From the NCBI GenBank assembly GCA_003574685.1, contig QOCQ01000014.1, forward strand, positions 82,164 through 146,163: 64,000 nucleotides of DNA, written 5' to 3'. Numbering within the stretch: position 1 is the stretch's first letter; every line of letters starts with the position of its first letter. The position numbers and the translations under genes are program-made. The stretch comes from Rhodospirillaceae bacterium SYSU D60007. Lineage in GTDB: Bacteria; Pseudomonadota; Alphaproteobacteria; Reyranellales; Reyranellaceae. The notes beneath the pieces are model-generated. The model ran no database searches and was not told the origin of the DNA. It was given only the letters and a program-made list of their open reading frames with translations. Shown piece by piece: positions 23,901 to 32,088 of this stretch.

Positions 23901-25702
23901 CGACGCGCTTCTTCGCGCGGGCCCTGGATGGCGGCGGTGGCGATGAGGAAAACGGCAGCGCCATGGCCGACCTGGAGAGCGTGCTGGGTTTGTGTGCCGC
24001 CAAGGGTCTGCCTTCGACCATGCTGCGCTGGCACTACCGCAGCCGTCACCAGTCGCTGATCGCGGTTTCCAACAGGCAGTTCTACGACAACCGCCTGTTC
24101 ATTGTGCCCAGCCCGGTGACAGGCGCTGCCGGCCGGGGCCTGCTGTTCCGCCACTTGCCGGAAGGTGTCTACGATCGCGGTGGCGCGCGTGACAACAAGA
24201 TCGAGGCGCGCGCCGTTGCCGAGGCGGTGATCGCCCATGCCCGCGCCCATCCCGACAAGTCGCTGGGCGTGGGTACGTTCTCGATCCCGCAGCGCCGCGC
24301 CATCCTTGACATGCTGGAGCTGCTGCGGCGGCAGAACCCGGATGTCGAGCCGTTCTTCGCGCAGGCCGGTGCCGAGCCGTTCTTTGTCAAGAATCTGGAG
24401 AACATCCAGGGCGATGAGCGCGACGTGATCCTGATCTCGGTCGGCTACGGCCGGGACCGCGACGGGTATCTCGCCATGTCCTTCGGGCCGCTCAACGCCG
24501 AGGGCGGCGAGCGGCGGCTGAACGTGCTGATTACCCGCGCCCGTGAGCGCCTTGAAGTGTTCAGCGGCCTGCGTGCCGACGATATTGACCTTGAGCGCGC
24601 ACGCAGCGCTGGCGTGGCGGCGTTCAGGCTGTTCCTGCAATACGCCGAGCGCGGCGTGCTCGACGTGGCGCTGCAAAGCGGCCGTGATGTCGAGTCGCCC
24701 TTCGAGCAACAGGTCATGGCGATGCTGCAGCGCGAGGGTTGGGAGGTCCATGCGCAGGTGGGTATCGCCGGATTCTTCATTGATCTCGCCATCGTCGATC
24801 CGAATCTGTCCAGCCGCTACCTGCTGGGTATCGAGTGCGACGGCGCCACCTGGCATTCCTCGCGCTCGGCGCGCGATCGCGACCGGCTGCGCCAGCTCGT
24901 GCTGGAACGGCATGGCTGGACGCTGTACCGCATCTGGAGCACCGACTGGTGGCAGCGCCCGGAAGAGCAGTTCCGCCGGCTCGTGGCCCGGCTGGAGGCG
25001 CTGAAGGCGGCATCGGCCGCCGAATGCGCGGAGATGCGCGCTGCGCGAGAGGCGGTGGATCCGGTACCGCCGCCGCGTCTGCACCGTATCGATGAGGAGC
25101 AGGAGGAGCCGAACGTTCCCATCTATGTGGAGAGCGCCTTTGCCGTCCCTGCCGGCGAGCTCACCGATATGCCGGCCGCGCGGCTGGCCGAATACGTGGG
25201 GCGCGTAATCGCCACCGAAGGCCCGATCGCACGCGACGAGATCGTGACCCGCCTGCGTGACCTCTGGGGATACCGGCGCGCCGGCTCAGCGATCCGCGCC
25301 GCGGTCGAGGCCGCGACAGAAACGGTGCTGCATGCGGGCGGCTGCGCCACCGAAGGCGAGTTCCTCTGGCGCGCTGATCAGCCGGTGCAGGTCCGCGACC
25401 GCTCGGCCGTGCAGCAGGAGTCGCTGCGCCGGCCCGAGAACCTGCCGCCGCCCGAGATACGCGCCGCGGTCCTGCAGATCCTTGAGCGCAACCTCGGCGC
25501 TGGTGATGCCGAGCTGCCGCGCGCGGTTGCGACGCTGCTGGGCGTCTCATCGGCGCCGGCCGCGTTCCGGGAGCTGGTCACCGCCGCCATCGACTGTCTG
25601 GCCGGGGAAGGTCAGATCGAGCGCCACGCCGACCACTGGCGCCTTCGCGCGGCAAACGTCGCATCGGACGCAGGCGCGGAACGCGCGGCCAGCATTTCTT
25701 GA
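20903..25702 (+). CDS. DUF4011 / SF1 helicase / Vsr-like nuclease / DUF3320 protein
   Basis: This 1599-residue multidomain protein is a candidate nucleic-acid defence factor. Order: a DUF4011-type N-terminus (about 1-300) with SLLDLSTSNRLLSLPKPGG; Walker A QGPPGTGKSQTIANII near 339; a spacer of about 600 residues; Walker B DLLVIDEASQVEP near 964 and VGDQKQLPPTRFF near 992; motif RRLNVLITRARERLEVFSGL near 1206. A restriction-endonuclease/Vsr-like region follows at about 1263-1340 (ESPFEQQV, GIECDGATWHSSRSARDRDR), then a DUF3320-like helical domain near 1422-1465. ATG 20903 is preferred, though no clear ribosome site is visible and GTG 20846 is also in frame. The domain order is that reported for single-protein anti-phage candidates; activity here is inference. 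Confidence 0.88.
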   Translation: MSLDVAGELRRARQSLLDLSTSNRLLSLPKPGGTARIVAVHDEKASEVFRLLVDEKRALSFLDDPAQTAAETARQRSKTGPSGDMTDDPDTDGESLPQPQENGEGEGAAARHRDTRLQTALPSGRLQKRLFDLAYDARLLLEEQGVNILYFAMGALRWREADASDIERRAPLLLVPVQLERRGAGSRFAMSWTEEELVGNISLHLRLKNDFGIDLPPLPAPEEFDIVDYFAAVSRAIENQPSWSVTPDEMVLGLFSFAKYLMYRDLDADNWPPAAALGAHPFIAALLGEGFPGAEPSFAGEERIDIELTPERLAHVVDADSSQTIAIERVRRGESLVVQGPPGTGKSQTIANIIAAAVCDGRKVLFVAEKMAALEVVKRRLDQVHVGDACLELHSHKANKRTLLAELRRTLELGRPVGAPDHGFFGRLQAVRTELNAVPAGLNEPQAPSGVTPQAAMGHLFRLRDRAMACRGLQLRGAESWTAREKADAGGIIRDLAARLERMGPADRHAWRGVERTDLIASDRAHLAADIGEARESLDRLVERACALAASLSQAAPACLADVARLVAMAEAVSAAPEADTAALASPVWADNLAALERLIAVGHTYHDARRAVGDRVPDAAWTTDLSIVRQAIAGAGHPLLAFLFDSGWRRAVRELASLVKEKLPREKAQRLALIDVLTKGRQALTEIDGGSQAGATAFGKLWAGAHSDWARLGAICDWVTKLPTLGLSAEFRAIYATLSDRPAVIALGAQADAACADMMHRLEGLAGLLQLDLVRAFGATLLKDVPLADLAARLAAWQGDPEGVDIWRGYRLQERRAIEAGLGDVAGHLASGALEPAAAIDVLDYLYYDALIRDFRRRLPVLTAFDGALHDGRIAAFREADLKRIGLAQLEAALAHYALIPRDAGGIGPMGILRREMEKKTRHLPIRRLMQEAGAAVQAIKPVFMMSPLSVAQFLPPGALAFDLLVIDEASQVEPVDALGAIARCNQIVVVGDQKQLPPTRFFARALDGGGGDEENGSAMADLESVLGLCAAKGLPSTMLRWHYRSRHQSLIAVSNRQFYDNRLFIVPSPVTGAAGRGLLFRHLPEGVYDRGGARDNKIEARAVAEAVIAHARAHPDKSLGVGTFSIPQRRAILDMLELLRRQNPDVEPFFAQAGAEPFFVKNLENIQGDERDVILISVGYGRDRDGYLAMSFGPLNAEGGERRLNVLITRARERLEVFSGLRADDIDLERARSAGVAAFRLFLQYAERGVLDVALQSGRDVESPFEQQVMAMLQREGWEVHAQVGIAGFFIDLAIVDPNLSSRYLLGIECDGATWHSSRSARDRDRLRQLVLERHGWTLYRIWSTDWWQRPEEQFRRLVARLEALKAASAAECAEMRAAREAVDPVPPPRLHRIDEEQEEPNVPIYVESAFAVPAGELTDMPAARLAEYVGRVIATEGPIARDEIVTRLRDLWGYRRAGSAIRAAVEAATETVLHAGGCATEGEFLWRADQPVQVRDRSAVQQESLRRPENLPPPEIRAAVLQILERNLGAGDAELPRAVATLLGVSSAPAAFRELVTAAIDCLAGEGQIERHADHWRLRAANVASDAGAERAASIS

Positions 25703-25738
25703 CTCCGCACGGCGAAGCGATCCGATGACCGTGCACAT

Positions 25739-25765
25739 GGAGCGCGGGCGTCCCGCCCGCGCTCC
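25739..25765. repeat. Hairpin of the GGGAGCGCGGGC family between convergent genes
   Basis: Perfect 12-bp arms (GGAGCGCGGGCG / CGCCCGCGCTCC) enclose a TCC loop. It sits between the convergent helicase gene and the GNAT gene and could serve as a transcription barrier, although no T-run follows. Confidence 0.85.
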
Positions 25766-25792
25766 CAGGGCCGAACGCGCCGGCGCTCCGCC

Positions 25793-26347
25793 TTATGAAC
25801 GCTCGATGGTCATGTAGATGGCGGGGCCGTCAGGCGTGGCGATCGTCTCCCGGCGCGTGAAGCCGGCCTTTTCGAAGCAGCGCAGCGAGGCGGGGTTGTC
25901 CGGCGCGGGATCGCCCTGCACGCGCGCCACGCCCGGCATGCCGAGCAGGTGCGCCGCCGCCACCGCGAGGGCGGCACTGCCCCAGCCGCGGCGCAGCGCG
26001 TCGGGTTCGCCGACGAACAGGTCGAGCCCGAAGGTTTCGTGCGGCAGGTCGTGCCCGTGCCAGAAGGGATCGCCGGTGGCCGCGTAGATCTGCAGGTAGC
26101 CTACGGGCTGGCCGCCGGCGACGATGATGAAGGGGGAGACATCAGGCGCCTCGACCTGGCCCGCGATCTCCGCCAGTGCAGCCGAGGCCGGGTGCCAGCG
26201 CGCGGCGACATGCGGCTGCGCCAACCAGCGCATCACCTGCCGCAGATCGCCCAGCGCCATGGCACGCAGCGCAACCTCGGGATGTTCGGGCCGGGCGATG
26301 CGCCGGTCCTTCAGCTTGCGCGGCGGAGCGGCTTGTGAAGCGGGCAT
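25793..26347 (-). CDS. GNAT-family N-acetyltransferase
   Basis: The 184-residue product has the GNAT fold: an N-terminal strand/helix segment VALRAMALGDLRQVMRWLAQ, the acetyl-CoA pyrophosphate loop LRRGWGSAALAVAAAHLLG, and the C-terminal NPASLRCFEKAGFTRRE motif. The layout resembles aminoglycoside 6'-acetyltransferase or IucB-like members, which share the WHPAS and FGLDLFVGEPD style segments. The true substrate cannot be read from the sequence. It ends convergently with the helicase gene and starts 11 bases after the end of the aminopeptidase gene, so the two may share a transcript. Confidence 0.85.
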   Translation of the reverse strand: MPASQAAPPRKLKDRRIARPEHPEVALRAMALGDLRQVMRWLAQPHVAARWHPASAALAEIAGQVEAPDVSPFIIVAGGQPVGYLQIYAATGDPFWHGHDLPHETFGLDLFVGEPDALRRGWGSAALAVAAAHLLGMPGVARVQGDPAPDNPASLRCFEKAGFTRRETIATPDGPAIYMTIERS

Positions 26348-26358
26348 GTCTGGTGGCT

Positions 26359-28416
26359 TCAGATCGCCCGGGTCGCCTCATCGAGCCAGGCGCGGGTTTC
26401 GGCGTCAACCTGCGGTCCGATCTCCTGGCGCACGCGCAGGTGGTAGGCATTGAGCCAGGCGCGTTCGGCTTCGGTGAGCAGCGCAGGCTGCACGCAGCCG
26501 AGGTCGATCGGCGCCAGCGTCAGTGTTTCGAATTCGAGGTAGGCGCGGTCGGCGCCCTCGATGGCGGCCTCGCGGACTGCGACCAGGTTCTCGATGCGGA
26601 TGCCCCAGGCGCCGGCCTTGTAGTAGCCCGGCTCGTTGCTGACGATCATCCCCGGCCTCAGCGCTACGGTGTTGGGCACCTTCGAGATGCGATGCGGGCC
26701 CTCGTGGACCGAGAGATAGGCGCCGACGCCATGGCCGGTGCCGTGGTCGTAGTCCAGCCCGGCCTGCCAGAGATGATAGCGCGCCAGCGCATCGAGCTGG
26801 CTGCCGGTCGTGCCGACGGGAAAACGCGCCATGGCCAGCGCGATATGGCCCTTCAGCACACGCGTGAAGCGATCGCGCATCTCATCGTCCGGCGTGCCGA
26901 TGGCAACGGTGCGGGTGATGTCGGTGGTGCCGTCGCGGTACTGGCCGCCGGAGTCGACCAGATACAGCTCGCCTGGCGAGAGGCGGCGCGCGGTGCGCGG
27001 CGTCGCGTGGTAGTGCACGATGGCACCATTGGGTCCGGCGCCGCTGATCGTGTCGAAGCTGAGATCGCGGATCGCGCCCGTCTCCTCGCGGAACAGCTGC
27101 AGCCGGTCAGCGGCGGCGATTTCATCGAGCGTGCCCGCGGCTGCGTTCGCGGCCAGCCAGGCGAGATAACGCGTGACCGCCGCCCCGTCGCGCCGGTGCG
27201 CGGCGCGGATGCCCTGCAACTCGACATCGTTCTTGCAGGCCTTGGGCAGCGCCACGGGATCGGTGTCGCGCACGACCTTGGCATTGGGGCCGAGCCGGTC
27301 CAGCGCCCAGCGCGGCGCGGTGGCGGGATCGAGCCACACCGTGGCGCCGCCGTTCCCCAGCGAGGTCAGTGCATCGGCCAGTGCCTGCGGCGGGCGCAGC
27401 GCCACGCCATTGCCCAGATGCGCACGCAGGACAGACGTGAGCTTGCGACCATCAATGAACAGGTCGACCGCGCCGTCCTTGTGCAGCAGCGCGAAGCTGA
27501 GCGGGAAGGGTGTGCGCGGCACGTCGCCGCCGCGGATGTTCAGCAGCCAGGCGATCGAGTCGGGTTGCGTCAGCAGCACGGCATCGGCGCCCTTGTCGGC
27601 CACCAGCTTCGCGATGCGCGTGCGCTTGGTCTCGGCCGCTTCGCCGGCAAGCTCCAGCGGATGGGGGATGACCGGCGCCAGCGGCGGCGGCGGCCGGTCG
27701 GTCCAGATGGCATCGACGGGATTGCTCTCGACGGCCACCAGCTCGGCGCCGGCCCTGGCGCAAGCCTGGGCCAATCGCTCGGCGTCGTTCAGCGCATGCA
27801 GCCAGGGATCGAAGCCGAAGCGGGCCCCGCGCGGCAGGTTGGCGGCAAGCCAGGCGTCGGGTGTTGTTTCGGGATAGTGCTGCGGCGCGAACAGTTCCGT
27901 GTCGACCTGGTCCCGCACCTGCAGCGTGTAGCGTCCGTCGACGAAGATCGCGGCCTTGGCGGCCAGCACCACCGCCCAGCCGGCAGATCCGGTGAAGCCG
28001 GTGAGCCATGCCAGCCGCCGCGCCGCACGCGGCACGTATTCACCCTGGTGCTCATCGGCACGCGGCACGATGAAGCCGTCGAGATTGCGTCGCCGCAGCT
28101 CGGCGCGCAGCCCGTCCAGCCGGGCGCGGGGCGGCACCGCGTCCTCGATCCCGTCCGGGCGCGTCGCAAGCTCGGCCCGAAGCGCCAGCAGGTCCTGAAC
28201 CACGGCGTTGCCCGTTGCGTCGTCCGCAGGCGGCAGAGACGTGCCGACATACGGCACCACCAGCTCCAGCCATTCCGGGCCGCCCAGACCCTCGGGTGCT
28301 GCGGCAATGCCCTGCATGAGCTGCTCGAGATCGGCCGCGGCACCGGCCGGCGCCTGCGCCGCCAGCCGTTGCAGCACGGTGCGAGCGCCATCGTCGGGTG
28401 TTGTCATGCCCTTCAT
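26359..28416 (-). CDS. pepP: M24-family Xaa-Pro aminopeptidase (PepP-like) with extra N-terminus
   Basis: This metallopeptidase should remove N-terminal residues before proline. The core begins near residue 105 (DGFIVPRADEHQGEYVPRAA) and has the two creatinase-like domains followed by the pita-bread catalytic domain. Metal ligands are visible in LVDSGGQYRDGTTDITRTV (two Asp), DHGTGHGVGAYLSVHEGP (His) and MIVSNEPGYYKAGAWGIRIE (Glu, Glu). The family usually has about 600 residues. Here ATG 28416 gives 685, because about 85 Ala/Leu-rich residues precede the core. Start choice is uncertain: 28407 is also in frame, and further upstream the frame runs into AT-rich noncoding sequence. Confidence 0.9.
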   Translation of the reverse strand: MKGMTTPDDGARTVLQRLAAQAPAGAAADLEQLMQGIAAAPEGLGGPEWLELVVPYVGTSLPPADDATGNAVVQDLLALRAELATRPDGIEDAVPPRARLDGLRAELRRRNLDGFIVPRADEHQGEYVPRAARRLAWLTGFTGSAGWAVVLAAKAAIFVDGRYTLQVRDQVDTELFAPQHYPETTPDAWLAANLPRGARFGFDPWLHALNDAERLAQACARAGAELVAVESNPVDAIWTDRPPPPLAPVIPHPLELAGEAAETKRTRIAKLVADKGADAVLLTQPDSIAWLLNIRGGDVPRTPFPLSFALLHKDGAVDLFIDGRKLTSVLRAHLGNGVALRPPQALADALTSLGNGGATVWLDPATAPRWALDRLGPNAKVVRDTDPVALPKACKNDVELQGIRAAHRRDGAAVTRYLAWLAANAAAGTLDEIAAADRLQLFREETGAIRDLSFDTISGAGPNGAIVHYHATPRTARRLSPGELYLVDSGGQYRDGTTDITRTVAIGTPDDEMRDRFTRVLKGHIALAMARFPVGTTGSQLDALARYHLWQAGLDYDHGTGHGVGAYLSVHEGPHRISKVPNTVALRPGMIVSNEPGYYKAGAWGIRIENLVAVREAAIEGADRAYLEFETLTLAPIDLGCVQPALLTEAERAWLNAYHLRVRQEIGPQVDAETRAWLDEATRAI

Positions 28417-28643
28417 GTACTCATTTCCGTCGGCGCGTGCCAATCCAGTCAGAATTCTGCGTCTTGGGCATCTCGCCGGATATTTTCTATCCGATGCATC
28501 TATTTGCATCCCGAATATGATCATCCCATGATTTCTATGCATGGCTGGCCGGGAGATTTCTGCGATTTTCTGCCGAGCCAAAGCTCCCATATGTGAAGTG
28601 CGGCATTTGCCGCCAGGATCTTTTGAACAAGGAGTACATAGCT

Positions 28644-29024
28644 ATGCAGTCCCAGAAGCAGACCGTGCAGAACGCACCGGGCCGCGACGACGCGCCGGTC
28701 GGTACGGGCTTCGGGTCTTTCGTGTCGCCCGCCGACCTCTGGGCCATCGAGCGAAAGGCGCGCCGGGAGCGCGCTGTTGCCGTGGCCGGCTGGATCAGTG
28801 GCGGTGTGGCCAAATTGATCAACGCGATCCGCGCTGCGCATCGCCGGCGTGTAGCGATCGACGAGCTGAGCGCCCTCGACAACCGCATGCTGGCCGACAT
28901 CGGCATCAGCCGCAGCGAGATTCGCGCCGTGGTGACGGGCGCCAGCGGCTTCGTGCCACGCGCGGTCAGCTCCGCGCGGATCGAGCGCTACCTGAACGAC
29001 GACGCGCTGACCCGCGCAGCCTGA
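28644..29024 (+). CDS. DUF1127 domain protein
   Basis: The 126-residue product ends in a DUF1127-type module: RRRVAIDELSALDNRMLADI followed by GISRSEIRAVV. Such small Arg-rich proteins are common in alphaproteobacteria, and some members affect RNA turnover and phosphate or stress responses. The N-terminal 45 residues are polar and unmatched. AAGGAG at 28629-28634 sets ATG 28644. It is transcribed divergently from the aminopeptidase gene and is followed by a strong terminator. The specific role here is unknown. Confidence 0.85.
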   Translation: MQSQKQTVQNAPGRDDAPVGTGFGSFVSPADLWAIERKARRERAVAVAGWISGGVAKLINAIRAAHRRRVAIDELSALDNRMLADIGISRSEIRAVVTGASGFVPRAVSSARIERYLNDDALTRAA

Positions 29025-29053
29025 ACTTCCGAAGGTCTCCCTCGGCCTCGGTT

Positions 29054-29088
29054 TCGGCCGGCACCCCGGGGTGCCGGCCGATTTTTTT
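29054..29088. terminator. Strong intrinsic terminator after the DUF1127 gene
   Basis: A perfect 14-bp palindrome (TCGGCCGGCACCCC / GGGGTGCCGGCCGA, 29054-29081) is followed by seven T. It lies between convergent genes. The T-run favours the + strand; the stem may also stop prmA transcripts. Confidence 0.92.
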
Positions 29089-29995
29089 ACCGGCGTCTGA
29101 GCAACAGCGTCGGCCAGCACGCGCCGCCGGTTTCGTGGACAATCCGGTCCGACAGGGCGAATCCCTGCGCGCCATAGGCGGTGAGCACCTCGTCCTCCTG
29201 CTCCGCCAGCAGGCCCGCCAGCACAATCACGCCGTCGGGCGCGGTGGCCTGCGCGAAGCCAGGCGCAAGCGCGATCAGCGGCTGCGCGAGGATGTTGGCG
29301 ATGATGCAGTCGCAGGGCGTCGCCGCGGCAAGTGCCGGCGCGTCCAGCCCTTCGGCGACATGGAAGGCGCACAGTTCTGCAACGCCATTCAGCGCCGCGT
29401 TGTCGCGCGCCACGGCAATGGCCTCCGCATCATTGTCGCTGCCCAGCACCGGCCGGCACCACAGCTTCGCCATGGCGATTGCGAGAATGCCGCTGCCGCA
29501 GCCGACGTCGATCGCGCGGCCGGGCGCGGCAGGCTCCAGTCGCGCGATCGCCTCGAGGCAGCCGCGGGTGGTGGCATGCGTGCCGGTGCCGAAGGCGAGG
29601 CCGGCATCGATGCAAAGCGCCACCGCGTTCGCCGGCGGCGTGCCGGGATCGTGCGAGGGATGCACCCAGAACGGCCCGACGGCAAAGGGCCAGAACGAGC
29701 GCTGGTTCTCCGCCACCCAGTCGGTGTCGGGCAGGACGTCCAGCGTCCATGCCGGCGTCGCGATGCCCGCGATGCGCGCTGCCGCTGCGAACGCTGCCGC
29801 AATGCGCGCCTTCGTCCTTGCATCAGGGCCATCGTGATCGCCGGCGCCGATGATCTCGCTGCGCCACGGCCCGTCGCGCGCCGTCTCGACCGTGGAGACC
29901 ACCAGCGTGTCATCGACCAATGCGTCGGCCAGCGCCGCGTCGAAGGCGGTCGCCGCGTGCGCCGGCACAGTGGCGGAGGCTTTCCAGGCCGTCAT
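29087..29995 (-). CDS. prmA: Ribosomal protein L11 methyltransferase PrmA
   Basis: PrmA trimethylates ribosomal protein L11 using S-adenosylmethionine. The 302-residue protein has an N-terminal substrate-binding domain and a class I methyltransferase domain. Motif I is AIDVGCGSGILAIAMAKL and motif II GSDNDAEAIAVARDNAALNG. DCIIANILAQPLIALAPGF carries the NxL element typical of PrmA, and the preceding LAFGTGTHATTRGCLEAI is also characteristic. Length is normal. The start lies three bases from the end of the phosphatase gene, suggesting cotranscription. Confidence 0.94.
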   Translation of the reverse strand: MTAWKASATVPAHAATAFDAALADALVDDTLVVSTVETARDGPWRSEIIGAGDHDGPDARTKARIAAAFAAAARIAGIATPAWTLDVLPDTDWVAENQRSFWPFAVGPFWVHPSHDPGTPPANAVALCIDAGLAFGTGTHATTRGCLEAIARLEPAAPGRAIDVGCGSGILAIAMAKLWCRPVLGSDNDAEAIAVARDNAALNGVAELCAFHVAEGLDAPALAAATPCDCIIANILAQPLIALAPGFAQATAPDGVIVLAGLLAEQEDEVLTAYGAQGFALSDRIVHETGGACWPTLLLRRR

Positions 29996-29998
29996 GCC

Positions 29999-30568
29999 TC
30001 AGCGCGCCGGCACCGGCAGGCGGCCGATCGTGCGCAGCGTGCCGTCGGACTGCGCCGTCACGACCACGATCTCGCCCGAGGCGGGGTGATGGCCGGTCAG
30101 CGCCAGGATGTTGGCGCCATGCGTCACGACCAGCAGCGTGCCCGGTCCTTTCCATGCTGCGATCACGTCGCGTGCCCGCTTCGTCAGCGAGTCGCGCTGG
30201 TCGCGCAGCACGAAGGCATTGCTGAAGGCCGGCTCGATCGCGACCGCCCCCAAGTCCATCAGTTTCGCGGTATCGACGCACCGGCACCACGGTGAACTCA
30301 GGATCCGGCCGAGCTTCAGGCCTTGTGTCTTTAGCCGCGCGCCTACTGCCGCCGCATCGGCGCGTCCTCGGGCGCTGAGATTGCGCTGCGTCGAACAGTC
30401 GTCGAGCCGGAACTCCGGTGGATCGCCCACGACGCCCGGCGCATCGGCATGCCGCATCAGCGCGACATGGCCGTCGCCGCGCAACGCCGTCCACGCCGCC
30501 TCCTCGCTGGCCAAAGCCGGCGCCGCGAACAGCAGGGCGAGCAGGGCAGGCAGGATCCTGCGGAACAT
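29999..30568 (-). CDS. Periplasmic histidine phosphatase-family protein
   Basis: The 189-residue protein has a cleavable signal peptide (RRILPALLALLFAAPALA), so it should act in the periplasm. The phosphatase core shows VALMRHADAPG with the catalytic RH pair, LSARGRADAAAVGARLKTQG, SSPWCRCVDTAKL and the second histidine in LLVVTHGANILAL. These match branch 2-like histidine phosphatases. The substrate is unknown. It is probably cotranscribed with prmA downstream. Confidence 0.87.
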   Translation of the reverse strand: MFRRILPALLALLFAAPALASEEAAWTALRGDGHVALMRHADAPGVVGDPPEFRLDDCSTQRNLSARGRADAAAVGARLKTQGLKLGRILSSPWCRCVDTAKLMDLGAVAIEPAFSNAFVLRDQRDSLTKRARDVIAAWKGPGTLLVVTHGANILALTGHHPASGEIVVVTAQSDGTLRTIGRLPVPAR

Positions 30569-30636
30569 GCCGCAATGATCGCCGATTGCCGCTCATCTGT
30601 CATCCCGAGCGCGCCAAGGAATGCGGCGGAAAAGCG

Positions 30637-30720
30637 CTTCATGGTGAGCCTGTCGAACCATGAAGCAACCGCACCGTCGGTGCTGCGAAGCCTTCATGGT
30701 TCGACAGGCTCACCATGAAG
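30637..30720. repeat. Inverted repeat, CTTCATGGTGAGCCTGTCG family (intact copy)
   Basis: Perfect 29-bp inverted arms at 30637-30665 and 30692-30720 flank a 26-base loop, just downstream of the alcohol dehydrogenase stop. Each arm is itself partly self-complementary at its ends (CTTCATGG...CCATGAAG). Altered copies lie at 31937-32042 and 46842-46912. Confidence 0.93.
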
Positions 30721-30729
30721 GCTTCTTGT

Positions 30730-31896
30730 TCAGTACGCAGCCCGCAGAATCTCCATCACCTGCTCGGGGCCGGAGATGGGGCGCGGGTTGGAGTAGGTCC
30801 AGTCGTCGAGCATGCAGTTCTGCGCCAGCCGCGGCAGGTCGGACTCGGCGATGCCCACCTCGCGCAGCGTACGCGGCATGCCGAGATCGCGGATGAGCTG
30901 GTCGAGCAGCGTTGCCGCCGGCACCTCCGGCCGGCCCAGCGCGGTCGCCACCTCGCGCTGGCGTTCGCCGTTCACCGACGCGTTGTAGTCGAGCACATAC
31001 GGCAGCATCACGCACGAGGTATGGCCGTGCGGCACGTTGGCCGAACCGCCGAGGATGTGGCCGATGGCGTGGCTGGCGCCCAGCCGCGTACCCGAGACGA
31101 TGCCGACCATCGAAAGCCAGGCGCCCATCATGCAACGCAGCCGCGCCTCCAGATTGGCGGGATCGGCTTTCACCGCCGGCAGGCCCGCGCCCAGCGTGCG
31201 CAGCGCCTGCAACGCCGTGGCGTCGGTATAGTCGTTGGCATCGAGCGACAGCAAGGTCTCGACCGCGTGGTCCACCGCGCGCACGCCGCTCGACAGCCAC
31301 AGCCATTGCGGCGTGTGCACGGTGACGGCGGGATCGAGGATCACCGACTCCGGCACGATGCCACGGTGCATGAAACTCTGCTTCAGCTTCAGGCGCGTGT
31401 TGGTGATGCCGGCGCGGGCGTTGAACTCGCCGGCCGACAGCGTGGTCGGCACCGCGATCTGGCGCACTTTGGGCGCGCGAAAATCCGGGATGCGCCGCTT
31501 GCCGCCTTCAACCACGCTGCGGAAGGGCTCCATGCCGTCGACATCGCTGATGTTGTGCTCCAGGCAGATCGTCACCGCCTTGCCGCCATCGGTCACCGAG
31601 CCGCCGCCCAGCGTCACCAGCAGGTCGGCGCCGGCCTCGCGCGCGGCATTGGCGCAGGCGATCACCGCCTCGCGCGGCGAATGCGCGGGCATGTCGTCGT
31701 GCACGCCGGCAAACCGCGCCCCCAGCGCCTGCCGCACCCTGGCGATCTCCTCGGTGCGCTTGTTGAGCGTGCGGCCCGTCAGCACGAACACCCGCTTCGC
31801 CCCCAACCGGTCCGCCTCCCCGACGATGGCTTCGGCCGCCGGCTGGCCGAAGATCACCCGGTTCATCGCGGTAAACACCATCGTGCCTGACTGCAT
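30730..31896 (-). CDS. Iron-containing alcohol dehydrogenase family protein
   Basis: The 388-residue protein belongs to the Fe-dependent (group III) dehydrogenases, which include maleylacetate reductases. The NAD-binding region has DLLVTLGGGSVTDGGKAV, and IAVPTTLSAGEFNARAGI follows. Probable metal ligands lie in ILDPAV, AVDHAVETL, SHAIGHILGG and VPHGHTS. The IPTTxSAGE-type segment and overall length suggest a maleylacetate reductase-like enzyme, but no aromatic pathway genes are nearby, so the substrate stays open. It is flanked on both sides by the same palindromic repeat family. Confidence 0.87.
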   Translation of the reverse strand: MQSGTMVFTAMNRVIFGQPAAEAIVGEADRLGAKRVFVLTGRTLNKRTEEIARVRQALGARFAGVHDDMPAHSPREAVIACANAAREAGADLLVTLGGGSVTDGGKAVTICLEHNISDVDGMEPFRSVVEGGKRRIPDFRAPKVRQIAVPTTLSAGEFNARAGITNTRLKLKQSFMHRGIVPESVILDPAVTVHTPQWLWLSSGVRAVDHAVETLLSLDANDYTDATALQALRTLGAGLPAVKADPANLEARLRCMMGAWLSMVGIVSGTRLGASHAIGHILGGSANVPHGHTSCVMLPYVLDYNASVNGERQREVATALGRPEVPAATLLDQLIRDLGMPRTLREVGIAESDLPRLAQNCMLDDWTYSNPRPISGPEQVMEILRAAY

Positions 31897-31936
31897 CGGT
31901 CGGCCTCCTGGGCAGAGCCATCCGGTTTGGAAATCG

Positions 31937-32042
31937 CTTCATGGTGAGCTTGTCGAACCATGAAGCGGCCCGCACCTGCTGTGCAACGCCTTCATGGTTC
32001 GACCCGGTGGATGCGAAGCATCCACCTGTGCTCACCATGAAG
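31937..32042. repeat. CTTCATGGTGAGC repeat with a second palindrome inside its right arm
   Basis: The left arm (31937-31965) differs from the 30637 copy by one base. The right arm starts normally at 31990, then is interrupted after GTTCGAC. The inserted sequence centres on GGTGGATGC, GAA, GCATCCACC, a 9-bp hairpin. The arm resumes with CTCACCATGAAG and ends at 32042. Confidence 0.85.
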
Positions 32043-32088
32043 GCTGGACTAAAGATGTGTTTACGAGGCGCAAGGGTCCGCGCCGCTT

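Noticed and set aside
26176..28596. An 806-codon open frame on the + strand
   Set aside because: It is antisense to the M24 aminopeptidase and the start of the GNAT gene, and its sequence is low-complexity Arg/Gly/Ala without motifs.
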